Source: Phytophthora colocasiae (taxonomy: Eukaryota > Oomycota > Peronosporomycetes > Peronosporales > Peronosporaceae). From it: a stretch of 64,000 nt of DNA. The notes under the pieces are model-generated. The model worked only from the letters and a program-made list of their open reading frames with translations. It made no database searches and was not told the origin of the DNA. The stretch is taken from contig JAGKQI010000087.1 in the NCBI GenBank assembly GCA_018806915.1, positions 1,364,001-1,428,000 on the forward strand, given 5' to 3'. Below are positions 1 to 10,298 of the stretch, in pieces; position 1 is the first letter of the stretch, and each line of letters opens with the position of its first letter. A program made the translations under genes and the position numbers.

Positions 1-3
1 TGA

Positions 4-3000
4 ATGCCCTTCGCGCTGAATCGGCCCTGGATGAGAAAATTGGTGCCGAAGAACAAAAACCTAGGGGGTAAGAATAAGCGAAAGAGAGGTACTCACAACA
101 AGAAGACTCAGAAAGAGAAGAATCAGCAACGCAATTCTGGCGGAAAGCAGAAAGGCAAGCAAGAAACTCGAACCTGCTATCACTGTGGTGAAGTTGGACA
201 TTTGCGGCCTAACTGTCCGGACCGAAACCAAGATTCCTCGGAGGACGAAAGATCTGAGAAGGACTTTGCAACGTCAGAGCGCAAGCGATGGCAGAACAAG
301 TCGGGCAATGATAGTAAGAAGAAGAAGGTTGATGCAGTTGGTATTATCTCTCGCGATTCTTTGACTGTGAGTTCTGTGACTGAATCACGTGGTGGTTGCG
401 AGTGGGTATTGGATTCTGCAAGCGATGTACACGTATGCAAACGACAAAATCTGCTATCCGAACTGGAAAATGATTCAACACACGTCTTTCAAGGCTATGA
501 TGGAGGCATATCTGGTAATGAAAAAGTTGGAAATGTGCAGCTTCAGATCAAGAACAGTAAACAGCCGCACCAAGATGTTGTCTTGAAGTTAAAGAACGTC
601 TTGTTTAAATCTTCCGCGCCAGATAATTTACTTAGTCTTGACGTGATGGAAAAAGACGGTTGGAACTGGAAAACGGGATTCCGTGATTCTCGTCGTGTGG
701 CATGGCTATCGAAAGGGAAAGTGCAGTTGTTATTGGTAAAGACTCACGGTAGATATCGTTTGGAGGCTACACCAAGCACTGTGTTTCACGTCCCATCGCT
801 GCGTCAATGCAGTCAAGTTGTTTCTAATGATACTGAACGTGGTGCTACTGGTAGACCAACAAGTGCTACTGGTAACCATAACGTCGCAGTCCCTGCTGAG
901 GCTAAGAAATGCGATGCAGACTCACTTGGACGTTGGCACCTACGCTTCGCTCACTTGAACTTTCCTGCACTGAAGAAGATGGCTCGGCAACAAGTGACTG
1001 TGGGTATGAAGAACACGTTGCATGATGATCTTGACACTCCGTGTTGGAGCTGTAGGGCGGTAAAGATGACAAGAATGTCGTACAAGAAGATGAAGACTCG
1101 TCGTGCGATTAAGCCTTACCAGAAGTTAATGTCAGACATGTGCTACATGGGAATAGTGACGTATGATGGATACTCACATCTTCAGCTCGTCCAGGATGAA
1201 GCAAGTCGGTACTTGTGGGGATTTCTGATGAGACGCAAGGAAGATGCTTCGGACGTTGTGTTAGCTCAAGGACATAAGATTGAGGTTTTCAACTCTGACC
1301 AAGGCCGTGAACTTCTTAACAACAAGATGACAGCTTATTTCACTGCTCATGGATTTGAGTATACCTGGACAAATGGGTACAGTCCGGAAGAGAATGGACT
1401 GGTGGAGAGAATGAACGGTATTGTAGCGGCTCAAGTGCGTTGTATTTTGACGACTGCAAATATGCCAAACCTCCTGTGGGGAGAAGCGTTCAATTTCGCT
1501 GTGGAAGTGAGAAACATTTCGGCTTCAAAGGCTTTGGATGGTGAAACGACGTATTTCAAGCGCTTCAGTGAGTGTCCTGACGTCTCCAAGCTACGGATTT
1601 GGGGCTGTCTTGTCTTCGTATTCACACCGAAGAAGCTTCGAAAGAACAAACTTGAGAACCCTGGTAAAGCTGGGTTATTCATGGGCTTTACCAAGCACTC
1701 TGAGAGCTTTCGTGTGTTAAGTCTCGTTACTGGTAATGTACAAGAAGTTCGGGCTGTGGATTTTCACGAGGAGTGGACTGTAGATCGCAGTTATGTGGAT
1801 CGTTTACTCGCTAATCGGTATGGTAAAGGGCGTGCTCGCTCACTACCAACTGTGATTCCTTTCGTCCGTCTTCCTGTGAGTGGTGTGATGTGTCATGATA
1901 GTGATGATAGTTCGCTGGTCTCTGATGAACATCCTTCGAAGCGCCGCCGTTGCGACGGTGATGCTACTGCTTTTCAAGCTGAAGTGGGAGCTCCGGTCTA
2001 CACAGGTGAGCCTGTGGTAGCTCCGTTGAGGGACCCTGAGGTTACTCGTCCTGCTGCGGTAGGAGACCAGCCGTGGGTGCGTGAGGTTAACCCTTCGCGT
2101 ATGATACGGGCTGAAGTTGATATCCAGAGAGGTGTGCAAGGGCCACAGGATGCGCCTAACAGCCATTCTTGTGATGGTCAGCAGCCTGGGATGTCACGAG
2201 GAACTTCACCTTCGGTAGGGGGGGAAGTAGATGACGGTGAGGTGAGCCTCGCTGATGCTGCAGACGAAGTGGATGATCTCGAGGAAAAAGTGGCAGCACC
2301 AATTGCTTCTGGTGAGCCGGAGGCTGATTTCGATTTGGATCGAAATGACGATGAAAACGAAGAAGAACTCAGTGATACTACTGAATCGTTTCGACGCTCG
2401 AGACGCGTTCGATGGCCAAATCGACGTTACCAAGACTATGATATTGAACTTCCAGCGAGTTTGGTGATTGAATCCGCCAATGTGCTGATGGAACCTCAGT
2501 CGGTTGAAGAAGCGTTAGCTGCTCCCGATGCTGAGAAGTGGAAGAAAGCACTGGAAAAAGAATACAAAGACCTGATGAGAAACAATACCTGGGAACTTGT
2601 TGAGAGACCGAAGAATGAGAAGGTACTCACAAGCAAGTGGGTGTTTGTACGGAAGAAAGATGCGCAGGGCAATGTGGTCCGCCATCGCACTCGTATTACC
2701 ATCAAGGGCTGTCAGCAGAGATATGGAGTGAACTACTGGGAGACTTACGCGCCAGTCGTTGCCCAGGAATCAGTGAAGTTCATTCTGCTACTGGCACTTC
2801 ACCTAGCACTTAGTGCTCGTCATGTGGACTTTGTCACGGCGTTCCTGAATGGTCCTATTGGGGAAGGTGTGGATATCTATATGGAAATGCCCGAGTACTT
2901 TGATGACGGTTCTGGTCGCGTGTGTAAGCTGTTGCGTAGCTTATATGGACTGAAGCAAGCTCCGTTAATCTGGTATCAGACTTTGGACAAGTATCTGAGG

Positions 3001-4068
3001 AGCTGTGGCTTTCGTCGAACCAAAATGGATGGAGGTCTGTATACACGTTCAGTGGGAGGTAGTCCCATATTTGTTGCAGTCTATGTCGATGATCTGATTA
3101 TTGTTGGAATGGATGAGAACATTGAGCTGGTTCTGCGTGAACTTCGAGCCAAGTTCGAGATCAAAGACTTAGGTGCAGTGACGGATCTACTACACATGGA
3201 AGTATCGTACATCCCTGGTGAAATGTTGTGGATGAGTCAACGTGGCTACATTCATAAAGTTCTTAAGCGTTTCGGCATGGAGGACTGCCGACCTGTAGCG
3301 ACTCCACAAGCACTAGGAGACCTTCCTGAACCTGCTGATGAACACGAACCAGGGGTTAACGACCCGAATATACCGTACCGTGAATTAGTGGGTTGTCTTC
3401 AATATCTGGTGCAAGGTACTCGCCCAGAAATTGCTAATGCAGTACGAACGCTCGGGAAATACATGAGCAAGTTCACCAAAGAGCATTTCACGGCAGCGAA
3501 ACGTGTGCTGAGATACCTACAAGGCACTCGAGACTATGGATTGTTGTGGAAGAAATCTACAAGCTCTGATCTACATTTTATTGCCTATGCGGATGCTGAT
3601 CTCGGTAGTGAAAAGGACGATCGCAGATCTATCACTGGCTTTGTGCTTCAGATGAATGGATGCACCTACGCTTTTAAGAGTCACAAGCAGACAATTGCTC
3701 ACGATGACACGTGTAGTACAGAGTTCATCGCCGCTGCAGAGTGTTCTGTGATGATTGTTTGGACACACAATCTGTGCGAAGAGCTGAATCTACGTCGACG
3801 TCACCCGACTGTACTGTTTCAGGACAATCAGTCGACGATCAAAGTGATTAAGGCGGCGAAAGGCAACTACAAGATCAAAGGCGTTGATTTAAAGTATCAC
3901 AAGGTGAGAGACCTGTATGAGCGTGGAGACTTTGATGTTCAGTACTGTTCTACGACGGACATGCTAGCCGACATTTTCACAAAACCACTTGGCTCAACGC
4001 AATTTGGTAAGCTGCGGGAAAAGCTAAATGTGGTGATGCTTCCTGTGTTGGCTCGCAACAAGGACTAG
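4..4068 (+). CDS. Ty1/Copia retrotransposon polyprotein, 5' truncated (partial gag, protease, integrase, RT, RNase H)
   Basis: The 1354-codon open frame holds the Copia order of domains. A CCHC zinc knuckle lies at about residues 58-71 (CYHCGEVGHLRPNC). A protease-like motif is at 135-145 (WVLDSASDVHV). Next come an integrase HHCC region and core, a reverse transcriptase with LYGLKQAP and the catalytic YVDD, and a C-terminal RNase H with DNQST and the KYHKVRD motif. Most of the gag capsid region is absent, so the element is truncated or runs off the left edge; the ATG at 4 is only the first in the window. Two oddities: the protease has DSAS where Copia proteases usually have DSGA, and the integrase core looks short between KEDASDVV and GHKIEVF, suggesting an in-frame deletion. 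The frame is otherwise open, so decay is recent. Domain identity is certain; activity is doubtful. Confidence 0.93.
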   Translation: MPFALNRPWMRKLVPKNKNLGGKNKRKRGTHNKKTQKEKNQQRNSGGKQKGKQETRTCYHCGEVGHLRPNCPDRNQDSSEDERSEKDFATSERKRWQNKSGNDSKKKKVDAVGIISRDSLTVSSVTESRGGCEWVLDSASDVHVCKRQNLLSELENDSTHVFQGYDGGISGNEKVGNVQLQIKNSKQPHQDVVLKLKNVLFKSSAPDNLLSLDVMEKDGWNWKTGFRDSRRVAWLSKGKVQLLLVKTHGRYRLEATPSTVFHVPSLRQCSQVVSNDTERGATGRPTSATGNHNVAVPAEAKKCDADSLGRWHLRFAHLNFPALKKMARQQVTVGMKNTLHDDLDTPCWSCRAVKMTRMSYKKMKTRRAIKPYQKLMSDMCYMGIVTYDGYSHLQLVQDEASRYLWGFLMRRKEDASDVVLAQGHKIEVFNSDQGRELLNNKMTAYFTAHGFEYTWTNGYSPEENGLVERMNGIVAAQVRCILTTANMPNLLWGEAFNFAVEVRNISASKALDGETTYFKRFSECPDVSKLRIWGCLVFVFTPKKLRKNKLENPGKAGLFMGFTKHSESFRVLSLVTGNVQEVRAVDFHEEWTVDRSYVDRLLANRYGKGRARSLPTVIPFVRLPVSGVMCHDSDDSSLVSDEHPSKRRRCDGDATAFQAEVGAPVYTGEPVVAPLRDPEVTRPAAVGDQPWVREVNPSRMIRAEVDIQRGVQGPQDAPNSHSCDGQQPGMSRGTSPSVGGEVDDGEVSLADAADEVDDLEEKVAAPIASGEPEADFDLDRNDDENEEELSDTTESFRRSRRVRWPNRRYQDYDIELPASLVIESANVLMEPQSVEEALAAPDAEKWKKALEKEYKDLMRNNTWELVERPKNEKVLTSKWVFVRKKDAQGNVVRHRTRITIKGCQQRYGVNYWETYAPVVAQESVKFILLLALHLALSARHVDFVTAFLNGPIGEGVDIYMEMPEYFDDGSGRVCKLLRSLYGLKQAPLIWYQTLDKYLRSCGFRRTKMDGGLYTRSVGGSPIFVAVYVDDLIIVGMDENIELVLRELRAKFEIKDLGAVTDLLHMEVSYIPGEMLWMSQRGYIHKVLKRFGMEDCRPVATPQALGDLPEPADEHEPGVNDPNIPYRELVGCLQYLVQGTRPEIANAVRTLGKYMSKFTKEHFTAAKRVLRYLQGTRDYGLLWKKSTSSDLHFIAYADADLGSEKDDRRSITGFVLQMNGCTYAFKSHKQTIAHDDTCSTEFIAAAECSVMIVWTHNLCEELNLRRRHPTVLFQDNQSTIKVIKAAKGNYKIKGVDLKYHKVRDLYERGDFDVQYCSTTDMLADIFTKPLGSTQFGKLREKLNVVMLPVLARNKD

Positions 4069-4101
4069 TATGACGATTGCAATGGGGACATCGAATGGGA
4101 G

Positions 4102-4325
4102 TGTCAGAGATTGCAGTGGTGTCGATCTCCGCAGTTTTACAGTGTCAAGTGTGACCTGAAATGATGTTACCATTAGGTGGATTGACTCACGTCTATACTG
4201 AGACTAGTACTAGCATACTCTAAGCAAGAGGGGTTTTTTTCCGCAAGGTTTCCTCCTCAATCCCAATCTTTCCGTGGACATCCTGTTGTTCTCGTGTCTT
4301 ACTCTGCTCTACCAAGTGTGCTACA
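4102..4325 (+). repeat. probable 3' LTR of the left-edge Copia element
   Basis: A purine-rich tract (GAATGGGAG) is followed by TGTCAGAG about 30 bp after the polyprotein stop, the expected place for a polypurine tract and LTR start. The right end is set at a TACA near 4325, but the 5' LTR lies outside the window, so neither boundary can be confirmed by comparison. Confidence 0.4.
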
Positions 4326-4404
4326 GCACTCCATTCTACTGCGTGTGTGCCCTCAGCTGACACCTTCGAGGCTGCGACGTCGAGTCTGAAGCTACAAGCT
4401 CCGA

Positions 4405-4770
4405 CAACACTGGACGGACTCCCGTCGTCCATGGAACTAACTGGTCGAAACGGAACCGGCTCTGGCTAGGACAGCTACAAAAAGAACAAGTTTTAAAAGG
4501 AGACCCAAGAGACCAGCAAGCTACAACCCAACCATGCGCGTTCGAGGCAACGGAAGGAGCTTCTGTACCTCCGAGAGAAGGTCATGGAGCTGGAGCAAGA
4601 GATCAAGGTACTGCAGTGTACTTGCCGGCCTAAAACACTGACGGCAGCAAGTGTTAAAGAAAACAAACCCAGTATACACATTGAAGAAGTTACCTCGCCA
4701 ACAAACGTCAAAACCGCTATGTGGAAGGAGATGGCGAGTCTCGCGTTCGGTTGGAAGCAACTCAACGTAA
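4405..4770 (+). pseudogene. relic of a basic-zipper/START-like family gene (N-terminal part only)
   Basis: Translating across frames recovers pieces of the family N-terminus found intact at 34.6-35.2 and 36.3-36.9 kb: a GLPSSMEL segment, a Lys-rich stretch, YNP followed by RQRKELLYLREKV in shifted frame, then MELEQEIKVLQ and WKEMAS. The pieces are interrupted by a stop and at least one frameshift. The START-like half is missing. It sits directly after the Copia LTR and before a broken His-rich gene, in a stretch of gene debris. Family assignment rests on direct comparison with paralogues in this window. Confidence 0.65.
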
Positions 4771-4947
4771 GGAGGTGTTTTTCAGCACAGAGCCACATCG
4801 TGATCTTTCAGCCTTTGCTCGCCAGCGGAAACGATATGATCCGTTTGTCACGAAGGCTCACAAGAGACAAATTCGCGATTGACAGCTACTTATCCATCAC
4901 AGAAAGTTGATGTCTTCGGCATCAATGTTGCGTCGAATGAAGCCCAC

Positions 4948-4964
4948 CTCACTCCGCATTTCGC
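4948..4964 (+). promoter_or_regulatory. oomycete initiator-like motif of the His-rich gene copy
   Basis: CTCACTCCGCATTTCGC resembles the oomycete Inr/FPR core promoter (TCAYT followed by a pyrimidine-rich flank). It lies about 46 bp before the ATG at 5010. The paralogue at 38015 has a similar motif at the same place. Confidence 0.4.
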
Positions 4965-5009
4965 GTCCTCCCCGGCATTCAACTACCAACCGAAGAACCA
5001 AGCGACAAA

Positions 5010-5579
5010 ATGCAGTCCTCCAAGCTTCTCGGTCTGCTCGGCCTGTTGATCGCTGTCTCCGTCCTCCAACCGACTGACGCCCGTCAACTCGGCTCTTACA
5101 ATGGCTACGGACACCACCATCATAAACACGACCATGACCACGACCATGACCACGACCACAAGAAGAGGCACCATCGACACGACCACAAACATGACCATGA
5201 CCACTCACACTACCGTCGCCGTCTAGAAGACAAGGATGACAAGGCCAAGGCCACGGAGTCCTCCGACTACAACTATGGCAACTACGAAAGTATTGAGCAT
5301 TTGATAACCAGTGCAAGTGCGAGAGTAGTAAGCAGTCACATCATTCGGCTGGGAGCAGTTGGTAAAGGTACACTGCACTCCAGAGACCTCCCATTTCGGA
5401 ATGGCGATGTTATCCATCGTTCGGTTGTTCATGGGGTAGACTTGCACCGGAATATTTCCTGGTGCAATGGCAAAGCCAGTGTCCCATAGTACTGCACGTT
5501 GAACGAGACGCAAGGCAGCAGCAGCGAAGCCGAAGGAGGAAGCCAAGTCTGACTCCAAAGACAAGTCGAAGAGCAAGTG
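5010..5579 (+). pseudogene. broken His-rich secreted protein gene (copy of the 37-40 kb family)
   Basis: The first 90 or so codons encode a signal peptide (MQSSKLLGLLGLLIAVSVL), a conserved QPTDARQLGSYNGY segment, and His/Asp-rich repeats (HDHDHDHDHK). They match the genes at 37083-38015 and 39332-40694 closely. At about 5285, where the paralogues continue into Tyr/Gly repeats, the sequence changes to an unrelated segment. A family-like Lys/Asp/Ser-rich tail ending KSDSKDKSKSK and a stop reappears at about 5514-5579. The gene therefore looks like N- and C-terminal remnants around a foreign insert. The frame running through the insert ends at 5489 and could make a 159-residue product with a foreign tail. 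Function of the family is unknown; secretion is predicted from the signal peptide. Confidence 0.7.
5285..5508 (-). other. antisense coding-like fragment inside the His-rich pseudogene
   Basis: Read on the minus strand, this segment is open and has protein-like composition, for example LWDTGFAIAPGNIPVQVYPM and WEVSGVQCTFTNC with paired Cys. It replaces the expected Tyr/Gly repeats of the host gene. I do not recognise the source protein. It has no start, no stop and no transposon ends, so it looks like a captured genomic fragment rather than a gene. Confidence 0.45.
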
Positions 5580-5790
5580 AAGCGACCTGGAGACGAGGAA
5601 GAAGAGGCGACGAGCGAATGGCAATGTATGGATAGCTCGCGGAAGTGTGTAGCGTAGATGAAGAAAACAATAGCTGTAAATCCGAAATGGATGAAAACCC
5701 AGTCGAAGAGAATACGCAAGCTGTCAAACCCAGGAATATGGCCGTCGTTCTTTCTAAGAATATCATCGAGGTGCACCACGTCGTCCAGTT

Positions 5791-6021
5791 TTATGAGATG
5801 CTCTTCGTTAGTTTCGCGGTGAACAGCTTTTCCGAAAGCGATTTGGAGAGTTGGAGGCCGCCCCCTTCTTCTTCATTTTGTTGGACTCTAAGAAGCCGGT
5901 TGCCGTTGTTTTCTGTTTGCACGTTGTTCAGTGGGGCTATGAGACCCTTGACAGCGGATGCTCCCTCACAGCAAGCGAAGATGGAGGCCGCAACTACGAG
6001 TACGATAGAAGCCAGACGCAT
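5791..6021 (-). pseudogene. truncated RXLR-type effector gene
   Basis: The 76-codon frame begins with a signal peptide (MRLASIVLVVAASIFACCEG) and has RLLR at residues 42-45, followed by a short acidic stretch (NEEEGG) in place of a canonical EER. It shares layout with the intact effector at 11578-12108: RXLR at the same residues and a following SLS-E/Q-K segment. Translation stops soon after, before any C-terminal effector domain. RXLR proteins are secreted and act in host cells; this copy lacks the part that would carry activity. It may be a decayed paralogue or a very short effector. Confidence 0.6.
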
Positions 6022-6514
6022 GGATATTTCCCCGACACTCGATTATCAACAGAAGGACGTAAACAAACCAAGCGATACCATCGACACTCGTCCAAACTCC
6101 TTATCGTGCTCAGTCTGTTAATCAAGTGGCCGACGCCCGTCCTGCTCAGGTCGGAATGGCCTCTCGTCGTCAACTTGGCTCCATGATAAGCGCGACCATC
6201 CCAAACAAGCCTCGTAACAAACAACCATGGTTAATATCCAAACGAGGCTTTCTGAAATGGAGCTGCGTTATTGAAGCCCCGCACTGCCAAGTGACTTCAA
6301 GCACATTGCGATCTGCCAACTAAATGTATCTGCTGGTCGTTCGTTACTTTTGCCCAAGGAGTGAAACGGATTTATGGGATGCCTCTGTGGTTTATCCCTA
6401 CCAATCTGCCCAGTATCTCCCAAATGATCATGAAACGACTACATGCATTGAACGGATCACTTTCATACGTGTGTTCCATTCTAACAATCGCTTTGCGCAG
6501 AATCAACCAACTCG
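6022..6514. other. intergenic region without recognisable genes
   Basis: Only short overlapping frames without motifs were seen. It separates the divergently read truncated RXLR gene and the mannosyltransferase, so it should contain the promoter of the latter. No clear Inr motif was found. Confidence 0.4.
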
Positions 6515-8452
6515 ATGGTTGGTCACGGTCGACCCATCCGCCGTCCCCAGTCTCGACTTGTCGGATGGGCTACAGTGCTGTCGCTCCTTGCTTTCTCCGC
6601 TTCTTGCGGCTATTACAGCCAGCAGATTGCCAGCTTTTCAAATGAAGGAGAAGGCGAATCCAATACCGTGACGCACGATGTCATCGTCCGACGTCAACAA
6701 CTTCTCGCCAAACTCACAGCTCAAGCTGGCGGCTCCGGGTCGTTTGCACCAGCCAAAATGATGCTCGACCCCGTCGAGTTTTCATCAAGTGACTCATCAC
6801 TGGACACTGATGTCGACGTTTTCATTAACCCCATGAAAGATGCTGGAATGACGCCAAAACCTACTGAAAAGAAGCTGAAATTAACGTCAAAGCCAGCAGC
6901 AAAGGCTCCAGCTCCAGCTCCAAAGACACCAAAGCCGACGCCTAATCCGAATGAGGAGAAGCTCTGGGCTCCAGTCAAGAGTCTGTCCGAGTTGGATCAA
7001 TTCGAATGTGTTGCATGGCGTCAAACTGCCAACTGTTCGCCTCGTGGAGAGCTCAAACCGAAGAGAGACGATACATGCGACCGTATCATTCTACCCACTG
7101 ACTCGGGGTTCTGCGAGTACAAACACCGTAAAACTGGGGAATTGCGTCGACTCGTTGCTGCCAAGTGTAAGTCTCGCGCTAGTCAGATGAAATATTCATG
7201 CCAGAACGCAACGATGCTCGTCCGATACAACCTCATGGCCGACGACTACAAGCCGGACTACCCCTTGTCGTTCGAAAACAACCGACGCGATTTCCTTCAG
7301 GAGAACGGACTTACTAAGGAGAACGCGAGCAAAGCTTTAGTAGTTTTTGATCGGAAGGCGGAAGTGGCACCACCTGCTTTGTTCACTCAGGGAATCGCTT
7401 ACGTCGTGTACGAGCAATTGTTCCTCAGTGTTTACGCTGCTATTCGAGCGTTGCGTTCTACCGGTTGTACTCTACCTATCGAGCTTTGGTACCGAGAAGA
7501 AGAAACCAACACCTCCCACCCGTTATTACAAGAACTCCGGAGTAAGTATGGCGCTTATCTACGTATCATCAAAGACCCACGCGCCGTCAAGTTCTACACG
7601 AAGCTTTACGCAGTCTTTTACAGTGCTTTCGACAACCTGTTACTATTAGACGCCGATAATTTCGCGGCTCGTGACCCAACGCATTTGTTCACTACAGAAG
7701 TTTACAACGACACAGGTGCCGTCTTCTGGCCGGACTTTTGGATGCCCAACCGCACCATCTTCAAGACCAAGAAGAACAGTGATGTGTGGGAGTTAATGGG
7801 TGTCCCTTTCGTCGATATGTTCGAACAGGAGAGTGGTCAAGTGCTGGTGAACCGAGTGAAACATACCAAGGCGCTGCATACGCTACTGCACTATGGATTA
7901 ACAGAACCTCACTTACCAGCCGAATTCGACATGCTTTGGGGAGATAAAGACCTTTTCCGGTTCGCCTGGATGCGCTCCAACTCACGTTTCCACATGATCA
8001 AGCGTCCTGCAGGCAGTGCAGGGCTTAAAGCTTCCCATCTCAATATTTTTTGTGGCAATACGATGGTACAGCACGATCCTGAGGGGGAAATCGCGTTTCT
8101 CCATCGGAATATTGTCAAGTTTTTGCCAGAGGAAAACAATACGCAGAAGCTCTGGCAGTATGTACAACAATACAACAAGAACCAAGATCTCCGATACTAC
8201 GAGGTGCGAGGTGATGTGGATCACCGGTGGTTCCCTAACATTCGTAAGTGCTACGGAAGACGCATTAACTATCTGCGAGCATATTCACTTAAACCTATCC
8301 AAGATTTTCCATTCGCTGGGCTTGAGGACGAAATTATCAGCCATGTGCTCGAAGCGGAGAAGATCGTTAAACAATCTGGGTACATCAGTGCGTCAACGGA
8401 GCCTACCAAAGTGCCACCGAAGAAGAAACGTACTGATTCGAAGAAACATTAA
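6515..8452 (+). CDS. Golgi type II membrane mannosyltransferase, GT71 (Mnn1/Mnn2-like)
   Basis: A 645-residue intronless protein. A short cytosolic N-terminus is followed by one hydrophobic anchor at about residues 15-35 (LVGWATVLSLLAFSASCGYY), a Pro/Lys-rich stem at about 110-150, and a lumenal catalytic domain. The domain contains CTLPIELWYREEE, YTKLYAVFYSAFDNLLLLDADN with the metal-binding DAD at 379-381, an AVFWPDFW segment and ESGQVLVNR, all typical of alpha-mannosyltransferases of family GT71 that extend N- or O-glycans. The C-terminus is basic (PPKKKRTDSKKH). The ATG at 6515 is chosen because it precedes the anchor with no earlier in-frame ATG nearby. Donor sugar and acceptor are inferred from the family. 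Confidence 0.85.
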   Translation: MVGHGRPIRRPQSRLVGWATVLSLLAFSASCGYYSQQIASFSNEGEGESNTVTHDVIVRRQQLLAKLTAQAGGSGSFAPAKMMLDPVEFSSSDSSLDTDVDVFINPMKDAGMTPKPTEKKLKLTSKPAAKAPAPAPKTPKPTPNPNEEKLWAPVKSLSELDQFECVAWRQTANCSPRGELKPKRDDTCDRIILPTDSGFCEYKHRKTGELRRLVAAKCKSRASQMKYSCQNATMLVRYNLMADDYKPDYPLSFENNRRDFLQENGLTKENASKALVVFDRKAEVAPPALFTQGIAYVVYEQLFLSVYAAIRALRSTGCTLPIELWYREEETNTSHPLLQELRSKYGAYLRIIKDPRAVKFYTKLYAVFYSAFDNLLLLDADNFAARDPTHLFTTEVYNDTGAVFWPDFWMPNRTIFKTKKNSDVWELMGVPFVDMFEQESGQVLVNRVKHTKALHTLLHYGLTEPHLPAEFDMLWGDKDLFRFAWMRSNSRFHMIKRPAGSAGLKASHLNIFCGNTMVQHDPEGEIAFLHRNIVKFLPEENNTQKLWQYVQQYNKNQDLRYYEVRGDVDHRWFPNIRKCYGRRINYLRAYSLKPIQDFPFAGLEDEIISHVLEAEKIVKQSGYISASTEPTKVPPKKKRTDSKKH

Positions 8453-8491
8453 TGAAATTATGTATATTCTATCGTGAAGAGAGCCGTAAAC

Positions 8492-10072
8492 TCACAGTTC
8501 CTCGGATAGATCCTTCAGATGCAGTGGTGCTCCGATGATCTCCGAGTACTTGTGGTACGGGTATCGCTCGATATACTTTTGCACTACGTAGCCGAATAAA
8601 AGCGCGATAACGTTGAGTAATAAGCTGGTCCAGGACTTGGTCAATTCGTTCACCATGATGAAGACGCCCAATGTGAACGGTAACATCATTGCGATCACCA
8701 GAGAACGATCCGACAGGTTCACACGATACGGTCGCTCGATTTCAGGGTGGGAGAAGCGCATGCGAACAGCAGCACTCATCTCCACCAGGGAGGACAGTGC
8801 CGATAAGAAGTTATCTACGCCCAAAATTGTGTCGAAGTCGAACATTCCCATGAACACAATAATGAAGAAAGCCAAGAGGATGGCTCGCCGTGGCACACCA
8901 GTATCCGGATGACGCCTAAAAAAATCATAAGTGATTAATACCCAAAAAAGTAAGCAAACGCTGAAAAGCGTAACGTACTGAGCGAAGTAAGGAGGTGCTA
9001 GACCTGAGTCCGCCATACCAGCCAACTGGAATCCATCCTTGGCCATCTCAGCCACGTAAAGTCCAAGATTGCCGAACACTGATGAAATCAGCACCCAAAT
9101 ACAGAGCCAAGTGCCTCCGATCTTCTGTGCGATTACCGAATACGACCCATCGTCCCATGTCGTGTAGTGTGGCATATCTGCGCCTGCAATGGCAATGAAC
9201 GGGACGATGTACGTGAACGCGATCATGACGACTGTGAGCACCATCGCTTTCGGATACGTCGTCTTGGGGGACTGAATCTCTCCTGCATACGCTCCAGCAG
9301 CATCAAAACCACTGTAATTCCAGTACAATGCACTCAATAGCCTCCCCCAATCACGCTGGTAACAAAACAAATTAGCAATTATATTCCCTTTTTGAGTTCC
9401 ACAAGTTTTCTCACGTACATCTTCCCGAATGACGAACCAATTAGCTGGCTCAATAAGCGGCATAGCGTAAATTATCAACACTGCAAACGGCAAGAAGATC
9501 ATGATCCCAAGTACCAACAGCGTGTGCCCCACTACTTTAATGCTTCTCAAAGTCGGTAGCATGAATAAAACCGCGAATACTGCCCGCAAAGCAAAAACAC
9601 TCCATGCGACCCCGTCTTCTCCATTCATGGCATCTTTATCCCCCAAAGCCAAAGCCAGCAATGTGTCTACGATTAAACACGGATAAATGGCATTATCAAT
9701 CACTCCTGACGTCCACGACCAATACCTACAAAGTAATAAAACCCAATGTCGTTAGACATTCACCCATGTATATCACCCAATGTGCTTTAAGCCAACCTAC
9801 CCAACTTGGAAACCCATAGGTCGGCCAAAAGCCACACCCACCCACTTGCAAAAGCTGCCGTCGGTCGGAAATGCAGTGAAAAGCTCCGCGAAAGTGAGCG
9901 CAAGCGGCAGACACCAGACCCACGGGAAGAGCATAACAGCTAAAATGCCCACAAACGGCCCACAGGCTGCGAGAACGGGCTCGCTGCCCCATGGACCGCC
10001 GCTCACATTGAAGTACGTGATGAGAGCCACGGACAGGATGCCCAGTTGACGGTGTGAGTGAGACCCAGGCAT
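8492..10072 (-). CDS. APC-family amino acid/polyamine transporter (two exons)
   Basis: Exon 1 is 10072-9801 and exon 2 is 9725-8492. The 75-bp intron (9726-9800) has GTAGGT...TTTGTAG ends and restores the frame, giving 501 residues. The product begins MPGSHSHRQLG and has about twelve hydrophobic segments. The first helix region SVALITYFNVSGGPWGSEP carries the Gly-rich helix-break motif of the amino acid-polyamine-organocation superfamily. SALYWNYSGFDAAGAYAGE and PKAMVLTVVMIAFTYIVPF resemble the substrate-binding TM6 and following helices of L-type amino acid and polyamine permeases. It should be a plasma- or organelle-membrane importer; the substrate cannot be read. It is convergent with the mannosyltransferase, 39 bp apart. 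Confidence 0.85.
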
Positions 10073-10298
10073 CGAGAGGCGATGGAGACAGGAAGAGACT
10101 TCAGCAGCAGTGCATCCTTTGGCGACTGTAAATTGCGGCCAGGTGGGTGGAAGAGTATATAGTATTAGAGGTCAAAGTAGGTTAAAAAGTCATTTCTGAA
10201 GTAGTTGTTTCGAAGGTTATTAAGTAATAAGTTTAATGTAATGGTGACGGTTGGATTAGAGATGGTACACTGTACCTTTCTCAAATGATACATTTGAA

